Assembly: GCF_029761915.1 (NCBI RefSeq)
Contig: NZ_CP121695.1
Span: 248,001-312,000, forward strand
Source: Bradyrhizobium sp. CB1650
GTDB taxonomy: Bacteria > Pseudomonadota > Alphaproteobacteria > Rhizobiales > Xanthobacteraceae
Length of the DNA: 64,000 nucleotides
Reading direction: 5' to 3'
Under the pieces are notes generated by a model. The model was not told the DNA's origin and searched no databases. It worked only from the letters and a program-made list of their open reading frames with translations. Both the position numbers and the translations under genes were made by a program. Shown here one piece after another: positions 27,271 to 37,005 of the stretch (its first letter is position 1; every line of letters starts with the position of its first letter).

Positions 27271-28299
27271 ATGGTCGCGCTGCGCGGAAAAGAGATCGAT
27301 GCCTTCCTCGCCCGTCCCGATGCGGGCCGGCCGATCATCCTGTTGTACGGTCCCGACGCCGGCCTCGTGCGCGAGCGCGCCGATGCGCTGATTGCCTCAG
27401 CCGTCGACGATCCCAACGATCCCTTCTCGCTCGTGAAGCTCGATGGCGACGAGTTGTCCGGCGAACCATCGCGCCTTGTCGATGAAGCCATGACCGTGCC
27501 GCTGTTCGGCGGCCGCCGCGCCATCCGCGTGCGCGCGGGCTCGCGCAGCTTTGCCAGCGGCGTCGACACGCTGGCCGAAATGCAGGTGAGGGATTGCCGC
27601 ATCGTGATCGAGGCTGGCGAACTGCGGCCGGAGTCGCCGCTGCGCAAGGCCTGCGAACGCGCCAAGACGGCCGTGGCGATCGGCTGCTATCCCGATACCG
27701 AGCGCGACCTCGCCAAGCTGATGGAGGACGAGCTTCGCATCGCGAACCTGCGCATAGCGCAGGATGCGCGCGCCGCGCTGATGTCCTTCCTCGGCGGCGA
27801 CCGTCAGGCCTCGCGCAACGAGCTGCGCAAGCTCACGCTCTATGCGCACGGCAGAGGCGAGATTACGCTCGACGATGTCATGGCCGTCGTCGCCGACGCC
27901 TCCGAGCTGAAGCTCGATCCGATCGTCGACGGCGCCTTCGCCGGCCGGCCCGACATCGTCGAAAGCGAATTCGCCAAAGCCATGATCGCCGGCACCTATC
28001 CCGGCGTGATCATCTCCGCGGCGCAGCGTCAGGCCGCTTGGCTGCACAAATCCGCGCTGGCGATCGCCGACGGCGCGCCGGCCTCCGCCGTGCTCGACGG
28101 CGGTTTTCCGCGCCTGCATTTTTCACGGAAGCCCGCGGTCGAAGCGGCGCTGCGCAATTTCACCGTGCCGCGGCTCACCGGCATCATCGAGCAGCTCGCA
28201 ACCGCTGCACTCGACACCCGCAAGCAGCCAGCGCTTGCGGCCGCGATCGCCCAGCGCACGCTGATGGCGATTGCCGCGAACGCGAAGCGGCGGAGCTAA
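27271..28299 (+). CDS. holA: DNA polymerase III delta subunit
   Basis: A 342-residue clamp-loader delta subunit, which opens the beta clamp. The N-terminal ATPase-like fold is recognisable (PIILLYGPDAGLVRERADALIASAVDD, with FSLVKLDGDEL and VPLFGGRRAIRV), as is the central LRKLTLYAHGRGEITLDDVMAVVAD typical of HolA. The conserved order leuS-lptE-holA supports the call. Just after its stop come two palindromic repeats and then the convergent parB. Confidence 0.93.
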   Translation: MVALRGKEIDAFLARPDAGRPIILLYGPDAGLVRERADALIASAVDDPNDPFSLVKLDGDELSGEPSRLVDEAMTVPLFGGRRAIRVRAGSRSFASGVDTLAEMQVRDCRIVIEAGELRPESPLRKACERAKTAVAIGCYPDTERDLAKLMEDELRIANLRIAQDARAALMSFLGGDRQASRNELRKLTLYAHGRGEITLDDVMAVVADASELKLDPIVDGAFAGRPDIVESEFAKAMIAGTYPGVIISAAQRQAAWLHKSALAIADGAPASAVLDGGFPRLHFSRKPAVEAALRNFTVPRLTGIIEQLATAALDTRKQPALAAAIAQRTLMAIAANAKRRS

Positions 28300-28318
28300 G
28301 CCCTTCGCTCTATCCCCT

Positions 28319-28405
28319 CGTCATTGCGAGGAGCGCAAGCGACGAAGCAATCCAGACTGTCTCCGCGGAGAGACTCTGGATTGCTTCGCTGCGCTCGCAA
28401 TGACG
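28319..28405. repeat. Palindromic repeat (family C)
   Basis: CGTCATTGCGAG (28319-28330) pairs with CTCGCAATGACG (28394-28405), with inner arms GAAGCAATCCAGA/TCTGGATTGCTTC. It is one of two elements in the 312-bp gap between holA and parB. Copies also at 20085-20161 and 53305-53391. Confidence 0.85.
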
Positions 28406-28421
28406 ACGCGAAGTGCCAGGT

Positions 28422-28523
28422 CCTCATCCTGAGGAGCTTGCGCAGCAAGCGTCTCGAAGGATGAAGGCCCGACCGCCGGCCCTCGCCCTTCGAGACGCCG
28501 CTTCGCGGCTCCTCAGGGTGAGG
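28422..28523. repeat. Palindromic repeat (family E)
   Basis: CCTCATCCTGAGGAGC pairs (15 of 16) with GCTCCTCAGGGTGAGG, and inner segments GTCTCGAAGG and CCTTCGAGAC also pair. It is the only copy of this family in the window. With the family C element it fills most of the holA-parB gap; bases 28524-28611 hold nothing else I can identify. Confidence 0.75.
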
Positions 28524-28611
28524 GTGAGAGATTGTGCATGGAGGACGGAGCCTGTCATCGGGCCGCGCTATGGGCGGACCCGTTGGCGCGCCCTAGAACG
28601 ACAATGCGGAG

Positions 28612-29496
28612 TTACAGATTGCCCTTCGCCAGCCGCCGCATCACCTCGTCGAGCTGCTCGAGGTTGCGGTAGTTGATCTGCACGGAGCCACCGGGATCGC
28701 GGTGGTTCACCGTGACCTTGAGACCGAGCGCGTCGCTGACGCGTTTTTCCAGATCGATCGTGTCGGGATCCTTCTCCTTGGCCCCGGCGCGTGCCTTCTG
28801 CGGCTTGCGCTCCGGCACACCCTCTTCATGCGCGAGCGCCTCGGCCTGGCGGACGTTGAGGCCCTCCTCGACGATGCGCTTGGCGGCGGCGAGCGGATCG
28901 GGCACGCCGATCAGCGCGCGGGCATGGCCGGCCGTCAGCTCGCCGCTCGCGATGAAGGCCTGCACCTCGGCCGGCAGTTTTGTGAGCCGCATCATGTTGG
29001 CGACGTGGCTGCGGCTCTTGCCGACGGCTTTCGCAATGTCGTCCTGGCTGCGTTTGAACTCGCCCGCGAGCGCGTGATAGCCCTGCGCCTCTTCCATCGG
29101 GTTGAGATCTTCGCGCTGCACGTTCTCGATGATCGCGAATTCCAGCGCATCGCTGTCGCTGATGTCGACCGGCACGATCGGCACTTCGTGCAGGCCGGCG
29201 AGCTGCGAGGCGCGCCAGCGCCGTTCGCCGGCGATGATCTCGTAGCGATCCTGCGTGCCCTTCACCGGACGTACGACGATCGGCTGGATCACGCCGTGCT
29301 GCTTGATGGAGTCGCTGAGCTCCTTGAGCTCGGCTTCCGAAAAGGTGCGGCGCGGGTTGCGCGGATTGGGCTTGAGGAATTCGATCGGCACCTTGCGCTG
29401 CGTGCGCGGACGCTCGACATGCGCCGCCTCGCCGCCGACGTCACCGATCAGACTCGCAAGACCTCGGCCCAGTCGCGAACGCGCTTCGTCGGCCAT
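28612..29496 (-). CDS. parB: Chromosome-partitioning protein ParB
   Basis: A 294-residue ParB/Spo0J CTPase clamp that loads at parS and spreads. The CTP-binding motif is GERRWRASQL near residue 85, the HTH region KAVGKSRSHVANMMRLTKLP near 140 and LTAGHARALIGV near 170, with a C-terminal dimerisation domain. ATG 29496 follows GGGAGCTGGCG and begins MADEARSRLGRGLASLIGD. parA lies upstream in the same direction but is separated by an inserted repeat. Four parS-type sites lie 1.6-3.9 kb away. Confidence 0.97.
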   Translation of the reverse strand: MADEARSRLGRGLASLIGDVGGEAAHVERPRTQRKVPIEFLKPNPRNPRRTFSEAELKELSDSIKQHGVIQPIVVRPVKGTQDRYEIIAGERRWRASQLAGLHEVPIVPVDISDSDALEFAIIENVQREDLNPMEEAQGYHALAGEFKRSQDDIAKAVGKSRSHVANMMRLTKLPAEVQAFIASGELTAGHARALIGVPDPLAAAKRIVEEGLNVRQAEALAHEEGVPERKPQKARAGAKEKDPDTIDLEKRVSDALGLKVTVNHRDPGGSVQINYRNLEQLDEVMRRLAKGNL

Positions 29497-29554
29497 CGCC
29501 AGCTCCCTTGGATTCACTTGGCAGCACTCCAGAACTGAATTTCAGATTCCCGAT

Positions 29555-29642
29555 CGTAGGGTGGGCAAAGGCGCAAAGCGCCGTACCCACCATCTTTCGC
29601 TCGGATGGTTGCGTGGGCACGCTTCGCTTTGCCCACCCTACG
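29555..29642. repeat. Palindromic repeat (family D) between parA and parB
   Basis: CGTAGGGTGGGCAAAG and CTTTGCCCACCCTACG arms match those at 16320-16411, but the interior differs. It occupies almost the whole parA-parB spacer (29497-29648) of the segregation operon. Confidence 0.85.
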
Positions 29643-29648
29643 GCAATT

Positions 29649-30503
29649 TCAATCCGCGGTACGCAGCTCGCGCTCGCGCTGGATCACTTCGGTGGCGAGC
29701 CGCAAATAAGCTTCGCTGCCGACGCATTTGAGATCGTAGACCAGCACCGGCTTGCCGTAGGACGGCGCCTCCGAGATGCGCACGTTGCGCGGGATCATGG
29801 TCTTGTAGACCTTCTCGCCCATGAACTGACGGACGTCGGCGACGACCTGGTTCGACAAATTGTTGCGCGAGTCGAACATGGTCAGCACGATGCCGTGGAT
29901 CGACAGGTTCGGATTGAGTGTCGAGCGCACCTGCTCGACCGTCTGCAGCAGTTGCGACAGACCTTCGAGCGCGAAGAACTCGCACTGCAACGGCACCAGG
30001 ATCGCGTCCGACGCGGCCATCGCATTCACCGTGAGCAGGTTGAGCGAGGGCGGGCAGTCGATCAGCACATAGGTGTAGTCGGCATCCGGCGAGACGTTGT
30101 TGTTGAGTGAAGAGATCGCGTCGCGCAGGCGGAAGGCGCGGCCGGGCGTGGTGCCGAGTTCGAGCTCGAGGCCGGAGAGGTCCATGGTCGAGGGCGCGAT
30201 GTGCAGCCGCGGCACCGCGGTCGCGACCACCGCCTCCCGCAGGTTCGCTTCGCCCACCAGCACGTCATAGGTCGAGCAGGAGCGGTTGCGGCGGTCGATG
30301 CCGAGGCCGGTCGAGGCGTTGCCCTGCGGGTCCAGGTCGACGACCAGGACGCGCTCGCCGATTGCAGCGAGTGCTGTGCCGAGATTGATCGCTGTGGTTG
30401 TTTTTCCCACGCCGCCCTTTTGATTCGCGAGCGCAAGGATGCGCGGGTGGCCAGGCGGGACCACATCGGTTTGTTCTTGCTGCGGTTCGTCAATCACGGT
30501 CAT
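29649..30503 (-). CDS. parA: Chromosome-partitioning ATPase ParA
   Basis: A 284-residue ParA/Soj ATPase that forms the DNA-bound gradient moving ParB-parS. Deviant Walker A NQKGGVGKTTTAINLG at residues 28-43, Walker A' VVDLDPQGNASTGLG near 60, Walker B YVLIDCPPSLNLLT near 130. An N-terminal extension of about 25 residues (EQTDVVPPGH...) precedes the ATPase fold. ATG 30503 has GGGGGAA upstream. It is cotranscribed with parB and follows rsmG. Confidence 0.97.
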   Translation of the reverse strand: MTVIDEPQQEQTDVVPPGHPRILALANQKGGVGKTTTAINLGTALAAIGERVLVVDLDPQGNASTGLGIDRRNRSCSTYDVLVGEANLREAVVATAVPRLHIAPSTMDLSGLELELGTTPGRAFRLRDAISSLNNNVSPDADYTYVLIDCPPSLNLLTVNAMAASDAILVPLQCEFFALEGLSQLLQTVEQVRSTLNPNLSIHGIVLTMFDSRNNLSNQVVADVRQFMGEKVYKTMIPRNVRISEAPSYGKPVLVYDLKCVGSEAYLRLATEVIQRERELRTAD

Positions 30504-30525
30504 CGCAATTCCCCCACTCGACCCC

Positions 30526-31305
30526 TCACCGGTGCCGTTCGACGGACGTCAGCTCCACGATCCAGCCGTTACCTGTGCGGCTTTGGTGGAGCCGAGGCTG
30601 AATATTCCAATATTTAGCGGCCTCGGTCAATTCAGCCTCTACATCTTGACCCTTGAGAAACAACGCTTTTGCACCACCGCGCATCAGCGGCTCGGCAAAG
30701 CCGATGAGTTGATGTAGCGGAGCCAATGCCCGGGCGGTGACGCAATCGACCGGGCCGGTGATTCTATCCACATTATCCCCGATCTCGGCGAGATGTACGA
30801 CTCCCGGCGATGTCGTGACTCGAATCGCTTCGCGCAGGAACGCCGCCTTCTTGGCGATCCGCTCAACAAGATGGACCCTCGCACCCGTGGTCTCGGCCAT
30901 GGCGCAGGCCAGGACGACGCCGGGGAATCCACCACCGCTGCCGAGGTCGGCCCAACGTTTTGCGGAGGGCGCGAGCTCCACGAGCTGGAGCGAGTCTGCG
31001 ACGTGCCGGGTCCAGAGATGCGGCAAGGTCGAGGGCGCGACCAGGTTGGTCTTGGCCTGCCACTCCCGAAGCAGCGCGATGTAGCGATCGAGCCGGGCCT
31101 CCGTTTCACGTGAAACGGGCGCAAGCTTGAATGCTGCGACTTTGTCGGCAGCCAGGACCAAGTCCAACGGCGACTTATCGCTCGCGCTGGCCTTATCGAT
31201 CTTCCGGCCGGTCGGGGCAGATACGGATCGACGACCGGCGCCTTCGCCTGCCTTGGTTTGCCGTGATGACGATTTATCCTTGGCCGGGCCGTCGCGATGT
31301 TTCAC
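30526..31305 (-). CDS. rsmG: 16S rRNA (guanine527-N7)-methyltransferase
   Basis: A 259-residue RsmG (GidB) SAM methyltransferase. Core: LLREWQAKTNLVAPSTLPHLWTRHVADSLQL, SAM motif WADLGSGGGFPGVVLA and VTARALAPL. About 45 N-terminal residues (lysine/serine-rich, low complexity) extend beyond the normal family start. The 5'-most start, GTG 31305, lies inside a parS-type site (31298-31313); an internal TTG around 31156 would remove the extension. A second parS-type site lies within the coding region (31102-31117). Order mnmG-rsmG-parA-parB is conserved. Confidence 0.92.
   Translation of the reverse strand: MKHRDGPAKDKSSSRQTKAGEGAGRRSVSAPTGRKIDKASASDKSPLDLVLAADKVAAFKLAPVSRETEARLDRYIALLREWQAKTNLVAPSTLPHLWTRHVADSLQLVELAPSAKRWADLGSGGGFPGVVLACAMAETTGARVHLVERIAKKAAFLREAIRVTTSPGVVHLAEIGDNVDRITGPVDCVTARALAPLHQLIGFAEPLMRGGAKALFLKGQDVEAELTEAAKYWNIQPRLHQSRTGNGWIVELTSVERHR
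31102..31117. other. parS-type site 1 (inside rsmG)
   Basis: CGTTTCACGTGAAACG is a perfect palindrome differing from the consensus parS TGTTTCACGTGAAACA only at the two outermost bases. It lies within the rsmG coding sequence. Confidence 0.75.
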
Positions 31306-31313
31306 GTGAAACG
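31298..31313. other. parS-type site 2 (rsmG start, between rsmG and mnmG)
   Basis: TGTTTCACGTGAAACG has one mismatch to the 16-bp consensus. It covers the GTG start of rsmG and ends 1 bp before the mnmG stop codon. Confidence 0.85.
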
Positions 31314-31314
31314 C

Positions 31315-33195
31315 CTATGCGATTGCCTTCGAGGTCTTGCGCGCTTCGCGGCGGAGATAGGCCGCGAGGATGCCCAACGCCGCCGGCGTCATCCCGTCGA
31401 TCCGGCCGGCCTGGCCGACGGTGAACGGCCGGGCCTCCTCCAGCTTGGCGCGCACCTCATTGGAGAGACCGGGCACCAGCTTGTAGTCGACTTCGGCGAG
31501 CACCAGTCCCTCGTCCCGCCTGAAGGCTTCAACGTCGGCGTTTTGGCGCTCCAGATAGACGTCGTACTTGGCGTCGATCTCAAGATGGGTAGCGATGACC
31601 GGATCCACGGCCGCCAGCTCCGGCCAGATCGCCCGCACCCGGCTCCAGCCTATTTCCGGATAGGCCATCAGTTCGAAGGCCGAGCGGCGCTGGCCGTCCC
31701 TGTTCAGGGACAGCCCGTGCTTGATCGCCTCATTCGGGGTGATCGTCAGCGCCTTCGAAAGCGACCGTGCGGCATTCAAGGCGTTGATCTTGGCGCGATG
31801 ATACTGGGTCCGGGCGCTGCTGACGCATCCCAGGGCAATGCCCTTCTCAGTCAGGCGCTGGTCGGCGTTGTCTGCCCGCAGCGTCAGCCGATATTCGGCC
31901 CGCGAGGTGAACATGCGATAGGGCTCGCTGATCCCGCGGGTGACGAGATCGTCGATCATCACGCCGAGGTAGCCGTCCGCCCGATCGAACACCGTCAGCG
32001 CGGCGCCACTGGCGGCAAGCGCAGCGTTCACCCCGGCCACGATGCCTTGGCCGGCGGCCTCCTCATATCCGGTGGTGCCGTTGATCTGCCCCGCCAGGAA
32101 CAGGCCGCGAAGCCGCTTGGTCTGCAGGGTCGGATCGAGCTCACGGGGATCGATATGGTCGTACTCGATGGCATAGCCCGGCCGGACCATCCTCACCCGC
32201 TCCAGACCGGGAATGCTGGCGAGGATCGCGAGCTGGACCTCCTCCGGCAGCGAGGTCGAGATGCCGTTGGGATAGACCGTGGTGTCGTCGAGCCCCTCCG
32301 GCTCCAGGAAGATCTGGTGACCGTCGCGGTCGCCGAACCGGACGATCTTGTCCTCAATCGAAGGGCAATAGCGCGGACCAGTGCTCTTGATCTGGCCGGA
32401 GTACATCGGCGAGCGATGGACGTTGGCCCGGATCACCTCATGGGTCGCGGCTGTGGTCCGGGTGATGCCGCACTGGATTTGCGCCGTGGTGATCCGCTCG
32501 GTCAACACCGAGAACGGCTCCGGCGGATCGTCCCCAGGCTGCATTTCGACCGCGGACCAGTTGATTGTCGTACCGTCGAGCCGCGGCGGCGTCCCGGTCT
32601 TCAACCGACCAAGCGTGAATCCGGCGCGCTCAAACGATTTCGACAAACCCATCGCAGGCGCTTCACCGACGCGACCGGCGGGCCAATTCTTCTCCCCGAG
32701 ATGGATCAGACCGCGCAGAAAGGTACCAGTCGTGACGACGATGGCCCCTGCCCGGAAGCTTCGACCATCGGCCAGACGAAGCCCTGTCACCCGGCCGTTG
32801 TCCAAGATCAACTCATCGGCCTCGCCTTCGATCACGGAAAGACCCTCAGTCTCCCGGATCGCGGACTGCATTGCCCCGGCATAGAGCTTGCGGTCGGCCT
32901 GGGCCCGCGGACCGCGGACGGCCGGACCCTTCCGGCGGTTGAGCACCCGGAATTGAATCCCGCCGGCATCCGCCACACGGCCCATCAGACCATCCAGCGC
33001 ATCGACCTCGCGGACCAGATGGCCCTTGCCAAGACCGCCAATGGCAGGATTGCAGGACATCGCGCCCACAGTCGAGAACCGATGCGTCACCAGAGCGGTC
33101 TTGGCGCCCATCCGTGCAGCCGCGGCCGCGGCTTCACAGCCGGCATGGCCGCCGCCAATCACGATGACGTCGAAAATCGTTCGCTCTGTTCGCAT
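31315..33195 (-). CDS. mnmG: tRNA modification enzyme MnmG (GidA)
   Basis: A 626-residue FAD protein that, with MnmE, makes the cmnm5 group on U34 of certain tRNAs. N-terminal [26 protein letters not shown] binds [25 protein letters not shown] and the Cys-containing [12 protein letters not shown] and [19 protein letters not shown] are MnmG signatures. Length is normal. It lies between mnmE and rsmG, flanked by parS-type sites on both sides. Confidence 0.97.
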   Translation of the reverse strand: MRTERTIFDVIVIGGGHAGCEAAAAAARMGAKTALVTHRFSTVGAMSCNPAIGGLGKGHLVREVDALDGLMGRVADAGGIQFRVLNRRKGPAVRGPRAQADRKLYAGAMQSAIRETEGLSVIEGEADELILDNGRVTGLRLADGRSFRAGAIVVTTGTFLRGLIHLGEKNWPAGRVGEAPAMGLSKSFERAGFTLGRLKTGTPPRLDGTTINWSAVEMQPGDDPPEPFSVLTERITTAQIQCGITRTTAATHEVIRANVHRSPMYSGQIKSTGPRYCPSIEDKIVRFGDRDGHQIFLEPEGLDDTTVYPNGISTSLPEEVQLAILASIPGLERVRMVRPGYAIEYDHIDPRELDPTLQTKRLRGLFLAGQINGTTGYEEAAGQGIVAGVNAALAASGAALTVFDRADGYLGVMIDDLVTRGISEPYRMFTSRAEYRLTLRADNADQRLTEKGIALGCVSSARTQYHRAKINALNAARSLSKALTITPNEAIKHGLSLNRDGQRRSAFELMAYPEIGWSRVRAIWPELAAVDPVIATHLEIDAKYDVYLERQNADVEAFRRDEGLVLAEVDYKLVPGLSNEVRAKLEEARPFTVGQAGRIDGMTPAALGILAAYLRREARKTSKAIA

Positions 33196-33252
33196 GGGCG
33201 AACTTCTAGCTCAGCCAAGAAAAACCCGGAAGCAGAAACTCGGACGCCCCGA

Positions 33253-33268
33253 TGTTTCACGTGAAACA
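33253..33268. other. Canonical parS site 3
   Basis: TGTTTCACGTGAAACA is an exact match to the universal 16-bp parS consensus. It lies in the 208-bp gap between mnmG and mnmE. Confidence 0.95.
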
Positions 33269-33342
33269 GCCGGCACGTCGGCGCGATCGCTTTTTTTCGC
33301 AGAACAACCCACGCCAGGTAGCTGACGGTTCCATGCCGACCG

Positions 33343-33358
33343 TGTTTCATGTGAAACA
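33343..33358. other. parS-type site 4
   Basis: TGTTTCATGTGAAACA differs from the consensus at one central base. It is 90 bp from the canonical site 3 and 45 bp downstream of the mnmE stop. Confidence 0.8.
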
Positions 33359-33403
33359 ACGAAGAACTGGAACAAAGGCTAGTTTTACATTGAAGAACTA
33401 GCG

Positions 33404-34735
33404 CTACTTTCCGATACAGAACTTCTGAAAGATGGCGCCTAGGACGTCCTCGACGTCGACGCGGCCCAGCAGGCGACCCAGCACATAGGCAGCGGCGCGG
33501 AGTTCTTCGGCTACCAATTCTTCACCATCTTTGACAAGTCCCAGACTGCGCTGCAAGCAATCCGCAGCCTGACGCAACAAATCGCGCTGCCGCGCCCGGG
33601 TCACCAGTGCCCCCTCGCCGGTCCCGAAGTACTCCGCGGCAAAGCCGACCAGCGCGTCGATCAGCTCAGCCAAGCCATCACCGCGCCGCGCCGAAATCGC
33701 GAATGCCGGGCCCGCCGCGGCTTCCGCCTTGGGCGCCCCCTCATCCAGGTCGATCTTGTTGCGAACCAGCCAGACCGGTGTGGTTTCATCCGGCCGCCCG
33801 TCCAGATCGGCGCCGGGCCCGGTCAGCCACAACACGAGATCCGCGTCCGTAGCGCGCGCCCTGGCCCGGCGCACGCCCTCCTGCTCAACAGGATCATCGG
33901 TCTCGCGAACGCCGGCCGTGTCGATCACCGTGACCGGATAGCCGTCGAGATCGAGCTGCACTTCGATCACATCACGCGTGGTGCCGGCGTGCGGCGAGAC
34001 GATCGCAACCTCGCGCCGCGCGAGCTGATTGATCAGCGTCGATTTGCCGACATTCGGCGGGCCGGCGATCGCGACCACGAGGCCCTCGCGCAGACGTTCC
34101 GCGTGACCTTGTGCTGCAAGCACTTTTGTAATTTCGCCGTGGAGGGATCCGATCGCTCTGAGCGCCGGCGCCATCAATTCATCGGGCACATCGCCCTCAT
34201 CGGAAAAATCGATGCCGGCCTCGACCAGCGCGGAGGCCTCGATGATGCGCTCGCGCCAGTCGCGCGCGCGGTCACCCAACAGACCTTGCAATTGACGCAG
34301 TGCCTGCCGGCGCTGCCGATCGGTGTCGGCATGGATGAGGTCGTCCAGGCCCTCGGCCTCGGTGAGATCGAGCTTGCCGTTCTCAAACGCGCGCCGGGTG
34401 AACTCGCCGGGGTCGGCTGCCCGCGCATTCGGAATCGCGGAAATGGCGGCGAAGACGGCCGACAGCACCGCGCGGCCACCATGGACATGGAATTCGGCGA
34501 CGTCCTCGCCGGTCGCGCTTGCCGGCCCTGGAAACCAGAGCACGACGGCATCGTCGATCGATTGGCCCGCGCTGTCCCGGAGCAACCGGCGGCTCGCCAG
34601 CCTGGGTGCTGGCACCTTGCCCGCGAGTGCCGTGAGCACCAGACCGGCCTCTGGTCCCGAGACGCGCACCACGGCAATCGCACTCGGCGGTCGGCCGGAC
34701 GACAACGCAAAGATGGTCTGATCTCGCGGATGCAT
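33404..34735 (-). CDS. mnmE: tRNA modification GTPase MnmE
   Basis: A 443-residue GTPase partner of MnmG. An N-terminal tetrahydrofolate-binding domain ([22 protein letters not shown]) is followed by a G domain with [12 protein letters not shown] (near residue 222), [10 protein letters not shown] and NKID. The C-terminus ends FCIGK, containing the conserved catalytic Cys. ATG 34735 gives the standard N-terminus. It is transcribed towards mnmG and lies downstream of rho. Confidence 0.96.
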   Translation of the reverse strand: MHPRDQTIFALSSGRPPSAIAVVRVSGPEAGLVLTALAGKVPAPRLASRRLLRDSAGQSIDDAVVLWFPGPASATGEDVAEFHVHGGRAVLSAVFAAISAIPNARAADPGEFTRRAFENGKLDLTEAEGLDDLIHADTDRQRRQALRQLQGLLGDRARDWRERIIEASALVEAGIDFSDEGDVPDELMAPALRAIGSLHGEITKVLAAQGHAERLREGLVVAIAGPPNVGKSTLINQLARREVAIVSPHAGTTRDVIEVQLDLDGYPVTVIDTAGVRETDDPVEQEGVRRARARATDADLVLWLTGPGADLDGRPDETTPVWLVRNKIDLDEGAPKAEAAAGPAFAISARRGDGLAELIDALVGFAAEYFGTGEGALVTRARQRDLLRQAADCLQRSLGLVKDGEELVAEELRAAAYVLGRLLGRVDVEDVLGAIFQKFCIGK

Positions 34736-34897
34736 GGCCTATTTGTCCGGCTGCTGGCGAAAAGGCAAACATCGTTTCGATTGCCGGATTGCTCTGCTCG
34801 CGGCTTCATCACACGCAATATGTTTCATGTTGCGCCGCAATATAGAGCGCAGCATTTTGTTGCAAAAATTTCCGATCAGGGTCCCGGTGATCTGATC

Positions 34898-34926
34898 AAT
34901 AGAAAAAATTATGATGTTTTATCAAT
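34898..34926 (-). promoter_or_regulatory. Candidate promoter for mnmE
   Basis: On the minus strand, TTGATA (34921-34926) and CTATTG (34898-34903) are separated by 17 bp in an unusually AT-rich patch for this genome. The rest of the 320-bp rho-mnmE gap holds the rho terminator at 34997-35030 and nothing else I recognise. Confidence 0.35.
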
Positions 34927-34996
34927 CTGTTAAAACAAATTACGACTCCACGCTCGTGGCCCTCGCCATGCTGCACCCCCGCCGCAGCAAAGCTGC

Positions 34997-35030
34997 ACAA
35001 AAGAAAGGGGCACCCAGCGGCGCCCCTTTC
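34997..35030 (-). terminator. Intrinsic terminator of rho
   Basis: GAAAGGGGC (35003-35011) pairs with GCCCCTTTC (35022-35030). Reading on the minus strand, the stem is followed by TTTTGT. It lies 26 bp after the rho stop. Confidence 0.75.
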
Positions 35031-35055
35031 CGATCTCTGATCGCCTGCTACCGAC

Positions 35056-36321
35056 TCAGGTGTTCATCGAGTCGAAGAACTCGGCGTTGCTCTTGGTCGA
35101 GCGCAACTTGTCGAGCAGGAAGTCGATCGCGTCCATCGTGCCCATCGGGTTCAGGATGCGGCGGAGCACGTACATCTTCTTCAGTACCTGCGGATCGGTG
35201 ATCAGCTCCTCCTTGCGGGTGCCGGAGCGCGAGATGTCGATCGCCGGGAAGGTGCGCTTGTCCGAGACCTTGCGGTCGAGGATCAGTTCGGAGTTACCGG
35301 TGCCCTTGAACTCTTCGAAGATGACTTCGTCCATGCGGCTGCCGGTATCGACCAGCGCGGTCGCGATGATGGTCAGCGAGCCGCCCTCCTCGATGTTGCG
35401 GGCGGCGCCGAAGAAGCGCTTCGGCCGCTGCAGCGCGTTGGCGTCGACACCGCCGGTCAGCACCTTGCCGGATGACGGCACCACGGTGTTGTAGGCGCGG
35501 CCAAGACGCGTGATCGAATCGAGCAGGATCACGACGTCGCGGCCGTGTTCGACCAGGCGCTTCGCCTTCTCGATCACCATCTCGGCGACCTGAACGTGGC
35601 GCACCGCCGGCTCATCGAAGGTCGAGGATACCACCTCGCCCTTCACCGAGCGCTGCATGTCAGTGACTTCTTCAGGACGTTCGTCGATCAGAAGCACGAT
35701 CAGATAGCAATCCGGGTGATTCGCGGTGATCGAGTGCGCGATGTTCTGCATCAGCACGGTCTTACCCGTGCGCGGCGGCGCGACGATCAACGCACGCTGG
35801 CCCTTGCCGATCGGCGCGACGATGTCGATCACGCGCGCGGACAGGTCCTTTCGCGTGGGATCGTCGATCTCCATGCGAAAGCGCTGATTGGGAAACAGCG
35901 GCGTGAGGTTGTCGAAATTGACCTTGTGCTTGGCCTTTTCCGGATCCTCGAAGTTGAGCGTGTTGACCTTCAGCAGCGCGAAGTAGCGTTCGCCTTCCTT
36001 CGGGCTGCGGATGTGGCCTTCGATGGTGTCGCCGGTGCGCAGGCCGAAACGGCGGATTTGCGAGGGCGAAACGTAGATGTCGTCCGGGCCCGGCAGATAG
36101 TTGGCATCCGGTGAGCGCAGAAAGCCGAAGCCGTCAGAGAGCACCTCGACGACGCCCTCGCCGACGATGTCGGTTTCGGCGATCGAGAGCTGCTTGAGGA
36201 TGGCGAAAAGCAGCTCCTGCTTGCGCATTGTGCTGGCGTTCTCGACCCCATTTTCCTCCGCGAACGAGACGAGCTCGGCCGGGGTCTTGGACTTGAGGTC
36301 TTGGAGTTTAATTTCCCGCAT
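35056..36321 (-). CDS. rho: Transcription termination factor Rho
   Basis: A 421-residue hexameric RNA helicase. Rho_N helices [26 protein letters not shown]-binding cold-shock fold [29 protein letters not shown], Walker [10 protein letters not shown] near residue 183, Walker [12 protein letters not shown], and the Q/R-loop region [29 protein letters not shown] are all intact. Length is normal. It lies between hemJ and mnmE, a conserved order, and ends at an intrinsic terminator. Confidence 0.98.
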   Translation of the reverse strand: MREIKLQDLKSKTPAELVSFAEENGVENASTMRKQELLFAILKQLSIAETDIVGEGVVEVLSDGFGFLRSPDANYLPGPDDIYVSPSQIRRFGLRTGDTIEGHIRSPKEGERYFALLKVNTLNFEDPEKAKHKVNFDNLTPLFPNQRFRMEIDDPTRKDLSARVIDIVAPIGKGQRALIVAPPRTGKTVLMQNIAHSITANHPDCYLIVLLIDERPEEVTDMQRSVKGEVVSSTFDEPAVRHVQVAEMVIEKAKRLVEHGRDVVILLDSITRLGRAYNTVVPSSGKVLTGGVDANALQRPKRFFGAARNIEEGGSLTIIATALVDTGSRMDEVIFEEFKGTGNSELILDRKVSDKRTFPAIDISRSGTRKEELITDPQVLKKMYVLRRILNPMGTMDAIDFLLDKLRSTKSNAEFFDSMNT

Positions 36322-36570
36322 TGGGGTGGTCCTGTGGGGTAACCTTGGGAGGGGTGCGAGGAGGCTCAGAAATGCGGACGCGAGCAGGTGCAGGTAAGGT
36401 CCGCAGGTCTAGCAAGGTGAGTGCCGGAGGGCTTCAAACCTGATGCGGTGTCCGGCCTTCAAAAGCTCGGCACAACCACATCCGCCTGCGTTGGGTGGGA
36501 TATCGATAATATAGAAAATCGCTCCTCACTCCGCAAGCCGAAGCGCTGAGCGATCAATCACGATCATTGC

Positions 36571-37005
36571 CTAGAACGGCTTCACGATCACCATGATCAC
36601 GATGAAGATCATCAGGACCGTCGGTACCTCATTGATAATCCGATAGAATTTCTGTGTCCGCGGCCGCCGGTCGGCGGCAAAATCCCGGCACCAGCGCGAA
36701 AAAAATCCGTGAACCGCGGACAGCGCCAGCACCAGTGCCAATTTTACGTGCAACCAGCCCGACGTAAACCAATGGCCCGACCACGCGAGATAGAGCCCGG
36801 CGAGCCAGGTCACGATCATCGCCGGGTTGATGATCGCTTTGAGCAGCCGGCGCTCCATCACCTTGAAGGTCTCCGACTGCTTCGAGCCGATTTCAGCCTC
36901 GCAATGGTAGACGAACAGCCGCGGCAGATAGAGCATGCCCGCCATCCAGGAGATGACGGCGATCACGTGCAGCGCCTTGATCCACGGATAGAGCTCTTCA
37001 AGCAT
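36571..37005 (-). CDS. hemJ: Protoporphyrinogen IX oxidase HemJ
   Basis: A 144-residue integral membrane haem-biosynthesis oxidase with four hydrophobic helices. The conserved haem-ligand His lies in KALHVIAVISWMAGMLYLPRLFVYH (residues 9-33), and the conserved basic residue in ERRLLKAIINPAM. ATG 37005 (MLEELYPWIKALHV) gives the usual family length; an upstream in-frame ATG adds 25 unrelated residues. It is upstream of rho with a 249-bp gap in which I see nothing firm. Confidence 0.88.
   Translation of the reverse strand: MLEELYPWIKALHVIAVISWMAGMLYLPRLFVYHCEAEIGSKQSETFKVMERRLLKAIINPAMIVTWLAGLYLAWSGHWFTSGWLHVKLALVLALSAVHGFFSRWCRDFAADRRPRTQKFYRIINEVPTVLMIFIVIMVIVKPF

Noticed and set aside
31297..33264. 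A 655-codon open frame antisense to mnmG
   Set aside because: It mirrors mnmG and has no family motif; its MFHVKR ends are just translated parS sequence.
33159..33359. A 66-codon minus-strand frame starting MFHMKH between mnmE and mnmG
   Set aside because: Most of it is parS sequence and the mnmG promoter region; no ribosome site or conserved feature.
34821..34836. TGTTTCATGTTGCGCC upstream of mnmE as a fifth parS
   Set aside because: Only the left half matches; the right half departs at most positions.
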